A stretch of DNA of 64,000 bases, taken from the NCBI RefSeq assembly GCF_933775445.1, contig NW_026089409.1, forward strand, positions 310,001 to 374,000. The letters run 5' to 3'. The position numbers and the translations under genes were made by a program. Of the stretch, positions 41,140-53,675 are shown one piece after another (within the stretch, counting starts at the first letter, position 1; each line of letters begins with the position of its first letter). Under the pieces are notes generated by a model. The model was given only the letters and a program-made list of their open reading frames with translations. It was not told the DNA's origin and ran no database searches. This DNA is from Argentina anserina (Eukaryota; Streptophyta; Magnoliopsida; Rosales; Rosaceae).

Positions 41140-41439
41140 ATTGATTAATTCTCAATGCTTTGAAGTGTTAATTTTGTGCTATATTGTGAATTGTATAATT
41201 GTATTTTGGTTAATATGTATATGTGAACAATAATCGTAGATAGTGCATCTGTGAACAGTAACCCGAAAATATAAAAAAAAATTTGAATTCGTAAATCTTG
41301 TATTTGTGATAGAATTTGTGTTTGTTAAGAAGTTGTTATTTGTTTCCTTGTTGTCGTAGTATACATATAGGATACTTGTTATACTTAGTTAAATTTTAAT
41401 GGAAGCTAAATATTTATTTATGCTTAGTTTATTGTAAGT

Positions 41440-41850
41440 TATAAGGTGAACGGAATAGGTAAAGTCCATTTTGTTAATATTAGCCTTAACCCTCCATTTG
41501 TACCTTGCAAAGGTCACTTGGGGTTGAGGGCGGCTTTTATTAACACTTTGCGAGCAGTCTAACACACAAAGTTATTCCGAGCTGAGTAAGGGGCTTGCTA
41601 TTTTCATTACCCTGGTTCAAGGTTTACAAAATTGGATCTCAGAGGCCCATAGACTGACATACATCTCGGTGATGGAGTCGATTGGGAAAGCATCCTTTCG
41701 AGGTTGTGGCCCCCGTGGTGTCCAACAAATGAGTCCTGCCTTGTGACTATCTCTGATTCTAGCTATCAAGCCTTCTGAAACAAAGGAATGAGTTTGTGTC
41801 TAGACGACGTACTTAGGCCGCACGTCCATCTCGCTTTATAACTTAGAAAA
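41440..41850 (+). other. Conserved retroelement leader (packaging-signal candidate)
   Basis: About 400 bp highly similar to the E1 leader (30990-31350, opposite strand). Shared motifs are ggaataggtaaagtcc, ttaatattagccttaaccc, gggcggcttttattaacac, gctgagtaaggggc, aaaattggatctcagag and catacatctcggtgatgg. It contains no long frame. Retention in a protein-less element suggests an RNA role in cis. Confidence 0.75.
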
Positions 41851-42176
41851 TAACTTTGTATAAATAGATGTATATAGTTTCAAAAGAAAATGATATTCTA
41901 ATTTTTAAGGTATATCGGATAAAGTAAGACCCTTACCTTAGGCTGTTTCAGTCCATTGCACAGTTAGCTCCTCTGCTCCACGTACCTTAAATTTTAGGAT
42001 TGTGTGTGAATAAAATCAATTAAACTTAGTATTACTCATACACTTGTAGATTTCGAAAAAAAAAATTGTCTTTAAGTTTAACTATATTTGTATTCAATTG
42101 CTAACATTTCTTTTATTTCATTTTATACTTAATCACTAACATTTTGTGTGTCTTTGTATACCTTAGTTGCCAGATA
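41851..42176 (+). other. E2 internal spacer, no gene seen
   Basis: AT-rich sequence between the conserved leader and the gag remnant. I see no frame, repeat or motif of note. Confidence 0.6.
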
Positions 42177-42240
42177 GTGATTTTAAGAAAGAGTTGGAGA
42201 ATTCTATTGTTAACAGTTGATTGAAGCTCTCAATGACTTG
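42177..42240 (+). pseudogene. Probable remnant of the gag N-terminus in E2
   Basis: Translation gives SDFKKELEN, then a stop, then LIEALNDLG. These segments parallel the E1 Gag start ([12 protein letters not shown] and IQALRDLN) in sequence and spacing. The start codon is missing and a stop interrupts the frame. After this the homology to gag-pol ends. The match is short, so this is a moderate call. Confidence 0.5.
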
Positions 42241-43066
42241 GGAAGGACGACAAGTGTTGCAAGAAGCGGAGTTCCACCACACTCTAACTTTTGATTCGTG
42301 ATTTGCATTTAATTTAACTCATACTAACTTTTATTTAATCATTAACATTATACTAACTTATTCTTTGAGTTCCCATGTTCACTCTTCTAATGTTCTTTTT
42401 CTTGATACGATGTAGTTTAAGAGTGGGTGAACATGATTGAGTTTTGATAGTCAAAGAGGCACAAATTTGGAGGTGTAGAACTCTAAGTGGCGTGGCCTAC
42501 AACTTAAAAAGAAGTGCAGAGTCTAGGCTAAAGGACTATAAAAGTTAAGCGCTGCATGGGAGGCAACCCATTTCAACCGTACCTGTGGAGGAGTCATCTA
42601 CGGGAGTTTGCATTTTCTTATCCCTTCACTCTTATGGTTGAATTGTATATGTGTTGATGTGTGATCTTAGTCTATACTTATGAATTACATTCTAATTATT
42701 GAGCTTACATTGAGGACAATGTAATTTTCTAAGTGTGGGGTAGAGTTGCATGATCATTGTTTGTTGATTTTTGCTTTGATTTCATGATATAAACGAAAAA
42801 GAAAAAAAAAATTCGTAAAAATGTTTAAACACTCGAAAAAAAAAATTGCGTTGTTTTGTCTTAGGATGCCCCTAAAGTCTAGGATGATTATGTCTCTAAA
42901 TGCATAGATGATGGTTTTGCATTTCATAAGAATTGAATTGTAAGTTTCATTGATAATGTGGATTTGGTATGAAAATGTGAGATTTTGATTGAATGTAATA
43001 TGACATACATGTTTGGTTAGTTTAAGTCCATAATAACCTGTGAGTTTTTGAGCCTATATATGCTTT
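42241..43066 (+). other. E2 internal region up to the CACTA insertion, no gene
   Basis: Around 42520-42740 the order tctaggcta, tggaggagtcatc, ttttcttatcccttcact, cattgaggacaatgtaa and aagtgtggggta matches the stretch just after the E1 pol stop (25190 down to about 25030 on the minus strand). The deletion therefore runs from gag codon 20 or so to just past pol. Poly-A-rich tracts lie at 42794-42845. Confidence 0.65.
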
Positions 43067-43440
43067 CACTACCAGAAAAAAACACTTAGGCTAGGAAAAG
43101 GAAAAATCTTCGTCACCTAAGACTTTGTTAGACGACACAATAATTCTCGCCTCTTAAGAAATAATTTTCGTCGCCTGGATAGGTGATTAAACGACGCAAA
43201 ATAGCTTTCGTCATCTAAGTAGTTAGTTCGGCGACGACAAAGCATTTTCTCCCCTAAATAGTCTGTTAGGCGACGAGAGAGGATTTTCTCGTTTAAGAAT
43301 ATGCTTTTTACACGACAAACAAATAGCTTTTGTCGTGTGCTTACGGCTTAAACGACGAATATGCTTTTGTCTCCTAAGGTATTTCTTAGGGGACGAATGA
43401 AAAGTCTTAAGGGAGGAAAATGTTCCTAACCTAAGTCTTC
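43067..43440 (+). repeat. CACTA 5' terminal and subterminal repeats
   Basis: Starts CACTACCAGAA. Repeated variants of cgtc(g/a)cctaag and of its complement cttaggcgacga occur in both orientations, for example near 43104, 43168, 43229, 43268, 43377 and 43389. In En/Spm such motifs bind the TNPA-type protein; that binding is inferred here. Confidence 0.88.
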
Positions 43441-44321
43441 AATAATGACTATAAGTGCAGGTTCTGTTTCCAGATCGTGAAAAAAAAGGAATGAACATGA
43501 TAATTTTCTCCCACACAAATTTCCGGCGATTTTCAGTGTTAGATGTTCAATTCTTCAAATCGGGTTTATCCTCAGCTTAGTCTATCATTACCCATCGGAT
43601 TCTAACTTGGTATCTTCTCTTTCTCATTCTTTCTTACCATATCATCCATTTTTCTAATTAGTACTATTCCTTGAACAATACCAGGCATATATTGATTGCA
43701 TTTTTGTGTGATTATGTTATTTGTGTGTATTAATTATACATACTCATTCTTGATTGTTGTGAAGTTATATTGATTTGTGTAGAATTTTTTAAATTTATGT
43801 TATTTAATTATGAATTAAGTTAAATTAGTTAATATAAAGAATTGTTTTTGTATTATGAAATTTATGTTATTTAATTTATGATTTGTTATATATATATATA
43901 TATACTACTCCTTAGAAATCTCGTTTAAGAATCATATATAATTTTTGAATTGTCCTATTTCAAGAGCACAAGACTTTGATTCACATTTCGTATAATTCTT
44001 GAGTATTCGATTTTGATCGTGCATGGGTATATATATTTTGATAGGGTCTCCCAATACTGTACCTTATGTGCATCTAGCTAGGTATAGATATTTGTGCACT
44101 TGGAAACTATAGGGAGATGCTGTCAAAATTTTCCGAGGACTAAAATCGAATATTTAAAAATTATACGAAATATGAAAAAATGTGTTGTGCTCTTGACTAG
44201 GATTAGGACCCTAACTGGAGGCATAAGGTGATGAACAAGATCAAAGAAAATACAATATTTTGTATTTGTGACACTTGATTTGTGATTATTTGTTGTATCT
44301 CTCATATGTAATTAACAGGAT
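43441..44321 (+). promoter_or_regulatory. Upstream region of the CACTA transposase gene
   Basis: No coding frame. It is AT-rich with a (TA)n run at about 43889-43906. An intron acceptor-like ttaacag lies just before the start codon (44314-44320), so part of this may be 5' UTR with an intron. No clear TATA box was assigned. Confidence 0.45.
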
Positions 44322-47300
44322 ATGGACAAAGACAAGAGTTGGATACATTTACCAAAGGAGAGCATTGAGTACCAACAAGGAGTCCTTGATTTTCTACAGT
44401 TTGTACATGAACATGGTGATGGAAAGAAACAACATAGGTGTCCGTGCTTAAAATGTCTCAATACCAAGTGGAAGACTATAAAAAAAATGTATGACCACCT
44501 AAGTAACAATGGTATAATGCGTAGTTATACAACATGGAGTAAGCACGGCGAAGTAGCTGATCATGAACCTACTTATGACAGAACATCTGGTGGTAGTTTC
44601 GAGCCTGATCATTTGAACCCAGCTATAAACATTCTACATGACAGTTTTCCTACATTTGCTCCAACGCATGAGGAAGATGCAATTTATGATACAACTACTG
44701 ACACAGTTCATGTGCTTCCGTACACCAACACTCATGATTATGATAAGTATACTAGACTGCTTGCACGAGTTCAGATTCCACTATATGATGGTAGTCCTCA
44801 GACTGTTTTGGGGACCATTTTGTCACAAATGCAGCTTAAAGTGAAGAACAGGTGGTCAAATGAGGCTTTTGACAATATGTTGAAGAATGTTAAGAATATG
44901 CTTCCTCAACCAAACAATCTCCCTGATAGTTATTACAAGGTGCACAAGATTTTGGGTGACCTTGGCCTAGGCTATGATAAAATACATGCGTGCAAGAATG
45001 ATTGTGTTCTGTTTTACAAAACGAGAGCAGAGCTTGATGAATGTCCAATATGCTTCGAGTCGAGGTGGAAGGAAGGTACAGTTAAGGAAAACAGTGTTCC
45101 AGTAAAGGTGCTTCGTCATTTCCCTTTGATTCCGAGGCTAAAGCGTTTGTATATGTCTAGACACACTTCAAGTGAAATGAGATGGCATGGGGAAAGAAGG
45201 GTAGATGATGATACTTTGAGACACCCTGCAGATGGCGAGGCTTGGAAAACCTTTGATAGATCATTCCCTGATTTTGCAGCAGATGTTCGAAATGTAAGAC
45301 TCGGGCTTGCAACAGACGGATTCAATCCCTTTGGAAGTATGAGTTTGGCTCATAGTACATGGCCTGTTATTCTTGTGCCGTACAACCTGCCTCCTTGGAT
45401 GTGTATGAAGAAGGAATTTAGTATGATGTCTTTGTTAATTCCTGGTCCTAAGTCTCCTGGAAAGTGTTTAGATGTGTATATGGAACCATTGATCGATGAG
45501 TTGTTAAAATTATGGGAAAATGGAGTCCTTACTTTTGACAGGCACAGTGGAAGTTCATTCATTATGAGAGCAGCGGTTATGTGGACTATAAGTGATTTTC
45601 CTGGTTATGGGATGTTGTCGTCTCAAGCTGTGCATGGGTACAAAGCATGTCCGGTCTGCTTGAATGAAGTTCATTCTGATTGGCATGCTGGGAAGGTGTG
45701 TTACTTGGGTCACCGAAGATGGCTTCCAATTGACCACTCGTGGCGGCAGGATGTAGAAGGATTTGATGGCACAGTCGAGTTTCGTACTAAACCCCGAGTG
45801 TGGTCTGGTGATGAAATTTTGGAGATGCTGAACTCATTTGATTTTGGAGTGTTGAGTGGTGATCCTGCTATAACGGGAACAACTCGCCCAGATGATATGA
45901 TGTGTTTTACACACAAAAGTAGATTCTATGATTTACCTTATTGGTCGAAATCAGTATTGAGACACGCCCTAGATGTCATGCACATAGAGGGGAATGTAGC
46001 TAATATCATTATGGGAACAACTCTTAGTCTTAAATACGGTAATAAGGATACTGTGAAAGCGCGCGAGGATCTAAAGAAGCTACGAATACGAGAACATTTG
46101 TGGCCAATAAAGAAGGGGTCAGTGACGAAATTACCTCTTGCTCCTTACACTGTGCATCCAACTTTGAAGAGACATGTATTCACCTGGTTTAAAGGAGTAA
46201 AGTATCCTCATGGGTATGCAGGTAATATATCTCGGTGCATTAGAGAGCGAGAAAATAAGTTTTGCGGATTGAAGACTCATGACTGTCATGTTTTGTTGCA
46301 ACGACTTCTTCCAGTTATAATTCGACCCTATTTGCATCCAGATGTGGTGGAACCTATAATAGCACTCTGTCGGTTCTTTCAAAAGCTATGCGCTAAAGAG
46401 CTCAAGAAGTCAGAAGTTCTTATATTGAAAGAAGACATTGTGTACATCTTGTGCAAATTGGAGCGGGTTTTTCCGCCCGCTTTCTTTGTCATTATGATCC
46501 ACCTGATGGTCCATCTTCCTGAACAAATCTTGCTTTCTGGTCCAGTACACTGCACCTGGATGTACCCCCAAGAAAGGTGCAAATCTTTACATCATTTTTT
46601 ATGCCCTTAATTACACTTCACAACAACACTATATATACTAATTGTGTAATTTCAGACAACTGGGGCAGTACAAAAGATTATGTAAAAGCAAGAGTAACCC
46701 AGAAGGATCAATAGCGGAGTCATACATTGCAGATGAATGTGTGATCTATTGCAACTTATATCTCCAAAATAGTGATGGGGCGGAATCTTCAACCATGGCT
46801 AGTACCAGACAACACTTCAATCTTTCAGTTGTTTCAGGAGAGGTACGACACTTTGGTACTTTACCAAATTTTGAGAGATTAAGTGATCCTGAGCTAGCTG
46901 AAGCTCATTGGTGTGTACTACAACACTGCAAAGAAGCTCAGTATTTCCTTGATGAGCATTTGAAGCTCATTAAAGCCAATCCAAGAGATCGGAGGCCTAA
47001 CGTGACACATAAAAGAAAGTTTCCTGATTACTTTCTAACATGGGTACGTTTATTCACAAGCTTGCAAAATAATTGTCCATTTTAATAATTTCACTTATAA
47101 TGTATTTATTACACCATTTTGTAGATGAGAAGCCTAAGACAACAGAATAGTGAATGGTGCACACCCGAATTGTACCATTTGGCATGCAAGCCAAAACACC
47201 ACAGTGTACATGCGGGATGTTTTGTCAACGGCGTGAAGTTTGTAACACTTCAACGAGATATAAACCACAAAACCCAAAACTATGGGGTCATGGTACATGG

Positions 47301-47901
47301 GGACAACTTTCCCTACTACGGAGTGCTACTTGCCGTTGTCGAGTTAATGTATGGAAATATGAGCGTTGTACTGTTCAAGTGTAAATGGTTCAATACTAAT
47401 CCGAATGTGCCGAGGAGTACGAAGATGGATTATGGTATGTTATCAGTGAATACAGAGACAAGCTGGTACGACACTGAGCCGTTTATTCTCGCCACCATGG
47501 CAAAACAAGTGTTCTATCTTGATGATCCTAAAGCTGGCCCTCCTTGGAAAGTAGTTAACTTTATGTCACATAGGAATATATGGAGTGAGACCACACTTTC
47601 TGGCGGTGAAGAACTTGATGATGAAGAGGACAACGATGAAGTTCATGAACCATATCAAGAGCCTTCCCCATCTCAAATATGTGGTTTAGATGATATTCGC
47701 ATCAACAACCACTTACACTTCGTGCAAGGAGATCAATTCATCACAATCCCAAACGAATCTACATCTCAAAATAGGCAGGGAGACCATGGTGCCATTGATG
47801 AAGGAAATTATGCTTCAGAAGACGACATCTTTAATGAATCGTACACAACGGAATCAGAGGCAAATGATACAGAAGATGAGGATTGGAATGAAGACAATTA
47901 A
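44322..47901 (+). CDS. CACTA TNP2-type transposase (three exons)
   Basis: Predicted exons are 44322-46576, 46656-47043 and 47125-47901, with GT...AG introns of 79 and 81 bp. The first intron splits codon 752 after two bases. The joined product is 1139 residues. The N-terminus is a transposase-associated domain (about 3-80, cysteines C40, C42, C45). Then come C224, C228, C241 and C244, and the Transposase_21 core at about 260-570 with LGLATDGFNPFG around D332, LDVYMEPLIDEL and MHIEGNV at 553-559. A DUF4218-like part spans about 610-830 and a DUF4216-like part about 911-975 (VNGVKF...YGV...LFKCKWF). The tail is acidic. Unspliced, exon 1 would stop at 46610, inside the MYPQER block, which supports the intron. 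The protein would bind the terminal repeats and cut the element out. No break was found. Confidence 0.9.
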
Positions 47902-49184
47902 TTAATTAACGACTTTAGTTTCTTTTTTCAATATTAATTAAGTGTAATAATATTTAAAACCCTTAATATTATATATGAATGTTTTAGTATACACTAGAGT
48001 GATGATTAAAACTAATGCAACAAAACTTACTAATCCATTAGAATCAATTAACGGCAGTCGACTCGAATCCACAAGACTAAGGTTTCTCATACAACCATAA
48101 GATCAGAGGTGACTTAAATACTAAAATGAAACCCTAGGGTGCTAATATAAGCCTAATCAAACCCATGGGTTAAAATAAAATAAAATCCAAACAAAAACAA
48201 AATCCAAAATAATTTCGAAAAACACTAAAAGCTGATTTTGAGGGCCTAAACGACCTCCGATGCCCGAAAAAGCACACATGTCGTGGCAAAGCTACGAGTT
48301 TGATTTCTGGCGCCGTTCCCTTTCCGAAAAGGTATAATTCACCCTATTCTGAGCTCGTCACCTATACATGAACAGTACCGGCAAACTTAGCCGACGAACA
48401 ATTACATTTTCGTAAGCTATGTGGCCAAAATATTTGGCGGTTTAATTTCCCCCATTTTTTTTGGGACGAAAATTTATACTTGGCTAGATAGATCAAAACC
48501 CCTAATATATCACACTTTCATCCTCACTTCGACTCTTTCTCTCTCTCATTCTCAAAATCCCCAAAACCTTATCGCAACACATCATTTCAGAACCCAGCAA
48601 CTAAATCGATCACCTCCATCGACAAGCTAATGAAGGTCGATCCTGTCACCTCCAACCCAAATCTTTGAATCGAAACCTGCACCCAATCTTTGAATCAAAT
48701 CGATTTCAAGGAGAGTCTACCAGAGAAGGTAAAATCTTATAATCGATTTCTTATTTCTTATCAGGGAGAGTCTATCATTGGGTTGTTGTTCTTTCTTCCA
48801 TATATTCTTTGACTGAATCGAATCAGAATGAACTACAAAACTACTTAAGCTTTGAATTTGAAATCTGGGTTTCCCAAATTGAAATGGGTTCTTCTTTTTT
48901 TCTATATGAGGGTTGTGATATTGCTTTATTGATTGTTTCAGAATTGAAACATTAGAGGGAGTTGAAGTTTCGATTGTTATTATTAAATGAACAGCTGGTT
49001 TGATGTGGGAAATGTGTGTTTATGTGTTAATTAATGTTATCCTTGGCAAGAACTGAACTGAATTGTTATGTTTTTTTTTCATACTCATTCCAGCAGTTGT
49101 ATATATGCTTGTTTCTTTACTTTCCTGTGGGATGACTGTTTTTTTGTTTGTGATTGTGATTATGTGATTGGAAGTACAGGAATT
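47902..49184 (+). promoter_or_regulatory. CACTA intergenic region and 5' UTR of the second gene
   Basis: 1.28 kb between the two CACTA genes. It starts with an AT-rich 3' UTR. Pyrimidine-rich sequence at 48510-48560 (ctctttctctctctcattctc) resembles a plant 5' leader. A likely 5' UTR intron runs from gtaaaatc at 48729 to tacag at 49179, just before the ATG. The TATA box is uncertain; taatatat near 48507 is one option. Confidence 0.45.
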
Positions 49185-51754
49185 ATGCCGCAAACGAATG
49201 GGAAGAGAAAACAACAACAAGAGGCATTTGAGCGCTTCTTCAAGATGGCCAGCTCAGTAAAGGGCCCTGAACAGCCAATAAGGACACCACCAGCCCCTGG
49301 TTCAAGACCACCTATCCCTCCCCCGCTCCCTATTGACAGTTCAGACCCTGGTGCATCAGATTCAGATCCTGAAAGTAATGACGAAGGCACCTACAGTATT
49401 CGACGCTTACCTCGTCCTCGTGAAGATGGAGGTAATATGCGTTTAAGTGTATATAAAATCCTTTTAAGCCTATTTTTATGAATTCCCTTTAAGTATACCA
49501 TGCGATTAATTGTTGCTTTTTTTTTTGTGGCAGCACCACCCCCAAAACGCATTCGGGGGTTGGTGAAAGGATTAAAAGCCTATGACCATTGGAGAGTGCA
49601 TGGTGAGAAGGTTAAAATTATCTTCGACAGCGAGTTTTTGCACGGACCAAACACTAGAGGTAAAAATAGCTGGCTTACTCATGATGTAGGCCACATTGTG
49701 AGAGACATTATTTCCATGACAAAACCTTCTTGGTGGGAGCATGAGGATGAAGAGAGGGAGAAGCTGCTAGATGAACTCAAGGTTAGCTAAAACCAAGTCT
49801 TCAATGTGTTTTGTATCAAACAAACTGTTTTTGTCTTAAAACTCAAGAAACTGTTTTTGTCTTAAGTATTTGTATCAAACAAATTAATATACCATGAATT
49901 GGGCTGAAATATTTATATATGACTTGCAGTTATATTATGACATTGATTGGAATGATAAGAAGATGGTCAAGTGGATCCACGACCATGCTGCCTCAATCTA
50001 TTGTAAATGGAAGAGCTGGATCAAAACAAACCGCAATAAGGAAACTCCTGATGTAATACCAAAAGAGTTTAAACATAGAAAGGAGGAGTGGAAGTGGATG
50101 TTAGGACACTTTGAATCTCCTGAGTTCAAGGTATATTAATTTCCTTGCTTTGCTAATTTATTTTCATGATCAACTAGTGAAGGTTACAATTGTTGTCATT
50201 ATAACAAATTTGCTATTTCATGATCAAGTTTGGGACTGTTTGTTCTTATTTTTGCTACTGACATAGGCTACTGTTAGTTCTTATATTTGCTGCTGTTACT
50301 ATAACAAATTTGATGCTACTGCTACTGTGACAAATTTGGGATTGTTAGTTCTTATATTTGCACTGACATTTGCTACTGTTAGTTCTTATATTTGTTGTTG
50401 TTACTGTAATAAATTTGATGCTGGTACTGTAACAAATTTGGGACTGTTAGTTCTTATATTTGCTATTGTCATATGCAGAAGCGATCGGAAGCCAACACCA
50501 AGAACCGGGGTGAGAAGAAATTGCACCACACAACAGGCCCGACACCTTTTATCTATGGGGCGCTTGAGTTGAAGAAAAAGGGGGAACCGATGGCCCTACT
50601 TAAGAATTACGAGCTTGTGTATCCTGCTGATCACCCGGAAGCAATTAAAAATATAGTAAGTTGGCACTTGTTTGTTGAAATATGTGAATAATTATATGCA
50701 TTTGCTTGTTCATATGAATGTATTCAGTTTTTGTAATTTAATTAGGTCTCACATCAAGAAAATATCACTGTGATTTGGAAAAATAAAGAGTAAACTAGGT
50801 TTGGCATTGGTAGCTTTAATATGAAATAAGATAGAAGGGTGCATATGTTAGAATCAGTTTAGCTAACTTGAGTATACATGGAAAACATGGTAGCTGATTA
50901 ATTAGGTATGTCTTTGTGATTGACTCTAAAGCAGGAAGTGACCAAATGGGTTAGGATATCCAACTATCCAACAAAGTCATTCTGTAATCTATATCAAAAG
51001 AAACAAAAAGATTCTTTAGCATGCATTTGTGTTTTACATGGAGGTTTAATCATGATTAAGATCAGGGGTATAGCTTAGCTCTTATTGAGCTCAACAACAT
51101 TACATTTATCATTTGTGTTGTCTACCTTCCTTGGTGATTGGGTAAAAAAAAAGAATCATGTTGACATAGGTACAAATATGTGTGCTTTAATCATCTACTG
51201 TATGTGTGTGCAACAATCAACTAGTTGATGAATGTGATTATATATGTGTGTACCAATATATGCATTTTTCAAATTAAATGCAGCAAAAGATCAGACAGGA
51301 GGTTGATAGGGTGACAGCCAAAGTGAGGGATGAGTTTGAGGTTCCCGATGACCAAATTGTACACTATTTTGATGAGCCGACACAAGTTGAAGTTTTTATA
51401 AATGCATTAGGACCACGAAACAAAAATGAGGTTCGGGGTGTGGGAAGAGCAACTTTTGGTGTCACCTCTCAATCATCAAATTCTTCCACTGCATGTGGTC
51501 AATCCTCAACATCGACAAATGCGATTGTTCAAGAGGCTTTAAGTAGGGCTGCACGTTTGGAAGAGGAAGGCCGAGAGACCAAAGAGCGACTCACACGAGC
51601 CGAGCAAGAGGCCCGAGAAGCCAAGGAAGACGCCCAAAAGGCTAAGGAGAAGAATCTAGAGGCCATGGAGCGTATCAAGCGTTTGGAGGAGATGTGGACT
51701 GCAAGCAATCCATCTCAACCAATTACAAACTCCCTCAGTGGTGGTGGTAGCTAA
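49185..51754 (+). CDS. CACTA second protein, Transposase_24/TNPA-like (five exons)
   Basis: Predicted exons are 49185-49431, 49534-49781, 49930-50130, 50479-50655 and 51284-51754. All introns are GT...AG and the frame is kept throughout, giving 447 residues. The N-terminus is basic, then proline-rich and acidic (about 29-75). The middle (about 83-290) has the tryptophan-rich and basic pattern of plant Transposase_24 proteins, including the RSEANTKNRGEKK segment. The C-terminus has a charged heptad-rich coiled coil at about 374-429 and ends in SLSGGGS. In En/Spm the equivalent protein binds subterminal repeats and helps excision. That function, and the exact start, are inferred. No single exon is long enough to be recognised alone, so splicing is essential to the call. 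Confidence 0.82.
50232..50478 (+). repeat. Minisatellite in intron 3 of the CACTA second gene
   Basis: Imperfect tandem units at 50232-50337, 50338-50439 and a partial 50440-50478, each starting ggga(c/t)tgtt. Each full unit holds smaller repeats of gttcttatatttgc and actgtaacaaattt. The last partial unit supplies the 3' splice site before exon 4. Confidence 0.85.
50656..51283 (+). other. Intron 4 of the CACTA second gene
   Basis: 628 bp, AT-rich, from gtaagttgg to aaatgcag. I see no gene or repeat in it. Confidence 0.7.
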
Positions 51755-52040
51755 CTAGTGTCATAGACTCTATCCTTGGCATTTTTGTTAATAGTTGATT
51801 AGGGAAGCTGCATCTGCATCATAACAGTGAAGAGTATGTGTTTTCATTCATACATTGTAATCAAATGTCAGCAGATTCCTTCCTTTTGTATATGACCTAG
51901 GATAAAACTTGTTAACTACTTATATATTACCTACTTTGTATGAACAAATATATTTATAAATTAAATATTAAGTAATTTGTTGTGCTCTTTATTTATACAT
52001 TAAATTTAGTAATTAAACAATTTATATGATAAATGAGGTT
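51755..52040 (+). other. 3' UTR and spacer of the CACTA second gene
   Basis: AT-rich sequence after the stop codon, leading into the right subterminal repeats. I see nothing else in it. Confidence 0.5.
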
Positions 52041-52446
52041 TTTAATAGTTTCGTCGCCTAAGCAAACAAGCTTACCTCACGAAAAGCAAAATTCCGTCGT
52101 CTCAAAAATAGTCTCTTAAAATTTTACATCACGAACAATTTCGTCGACTTAAATTCAAAATGACCACTATATTCGTCACCTAAGTGTAGATCTTCTCGTC
52201 ATAATAGATCTTAGAAGACAAACTTATTCGTCAAGTAGATATAAACAGGACGAAAGAGTTGTCGTCGGCTAATTTTCTACTTAGACGACGAATTTGATAC
52301 AGTGCCTCGTCTAAGACGTTACACGACCCACCTAAAGCGACGATTCTAAGGCGAGGAAACTTTCGTCCCCTAAGTTCTTTTGTCAGGCCTATGTGTGCTT
52401 AGGTGACGAAATAATTTCCTCCCTTAAGTCATTTATTCTGGTAGTG
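52041..52446 (+). repeat. CACTA 3' terminal and subterminal repeats
   Basis: Many copies of ttcgtcgcctaag-like motifs and complements, for example 52052, 52164, 52280, 52354 and 52399. The end ttctggtagtg is the inverted copy of the left end. Beyond the first 11 bases the two ends stay alike for about 24 bases with a few mismatches. Confidence 0.88.
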
Positions 52447-52449
52447 TTT

Positions 52450-53675
52450 CTTCTTGAGTGATAATATGAAATTTCGTGGTTGTTTTGTGAACCTCATTAT
52501 TCTTTGCATATTCAATGACTATGTGCCATAGCTTTTAATGGACTCTAGAATTTACTAGAACTCATCTTTTGTGATTGTTGAAACTTTTAAGTCATAAAAT
52601 GCTCTGATTTTGAAAGGGATTTATGGATCACTTCTAGGATTACCACCACCTTAGCCAAACAGCCATGTATCCCTATATGTGCCCTGTTTGGGACCCTTTA
52701 GTTGAACCCCATTTGAGCCTACATTGAGCCTTTTCTTCATCACCTATGTTATCTCCATGCTTAGTATAATTACCTCTACCTTGTCCTATAGACTTGGCAG
52801 AACTATTTTTGAGATGATGTTGTGATGATGCATGAAATAAGTGTGGGGTGGAAGACATGAGAAAAGAAAATATGAACAAGCTTTTAAGCAAATGCCGAAA
52901 AAAGAAAAGGAAAAAATGATGATGAATGAAAAAAATGATGAGATCGGCAATACATGAAAAGGAAAGAAAAGATGTTGTCTTCCATTTGTGATTTGGAGTT
53001 GAGTTGAATTGAAGGTCTAAAAATGTTTATTTGACCTTTGTCCATGTTCACTTTGTGGTTAAAATGATGTTTGGGCCCAACTTGTTATATTTGGCCATTG
53101 ATGGTGTGTGGTGTCATAAGGATGGTGTTTACTCTGCTAAGTCTATAGGATTACCTTTGTGATTCCTTGATATTCCATGCCTTTAGCTAAGCCTAACCAT
53201 TCACCCTTATCAAATGATCCTAATGATTCTTAAAATGAGCAAATCTTGGTTTGTGGAGACGATCACAAGAGTTGAGCATATGGTTTTGGTCCATTTGTGC
53301 ACTTAGTTGTTAAATGAGGTTTTCCTTTTGTTATTCACAAAGTGCTTTCATTTGATGAAATATGCAGGCTATTTGATGCTTTATTATCCTTTCTCTTGCA
53401 TATACTTGTGTGTGAATCATAACCATGAATCTGAGTGAAAAGAAGAGAGTATGCCTTGTGAGGAGGATTGGATTGACTAAACATGTTATGTGCCTATTGT
53501 CTCATTTCTTACTTATTCATACTATGAAACATGTTTATGAAACTTGGAATTTATGTGCTTACATGCAAATGCTTAAACTTGAAAGCTATGTGTTTTGAGA
53601 TTCTGAGGCAATCATTTAGGGGCAATAGTGTTTTGTGTAGTTTTGTTTTGTTTTGCTAAGGGACTAGCAAAAGCC
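52450..53675 (+). other. E2 3' non-coding region
   Basis: Continuation of E2 after the CACTA insertion. It is homologous to the E1 3' region in reverse orientation, including ctctgctaagtct, acctttgtgattcctt, gattcttaaaatgag and cttggtttgtggag. A purine-rich stretch lies at 52856-52976. There is no reading frame of interest. Confidence 0.75.

Larger units (their letters stand above)
43067..52446 (+). mobile_element. Complete CACTA (En/Spm) DNA transposon
   Basis: 9380 bp with terminal inverted repeats CACTACCAGAA... and ...TTCTGGTAGTG, and a 3-bp target duplication TTT on both sides (43064-43066 and 52447-52449). Dense subterminal repeats of the type ttcgtcgcctaag and its complement lie within about 400 bp of each end. 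Two plus-strand spliced genes are inside, a TNP2-type transposase and a Transposase_24-type protein, in the order usual for plant CACTA elements. All exons can be joined in frame, so the element may be autonomous. Confidence 0.95.

Noticed and set aside
44638..44844. Overlapping small frames within the CACTA transposase exons
   Set aside because: Shadows of the TNP2-type frame, which has clear domain motifs and splice sites.
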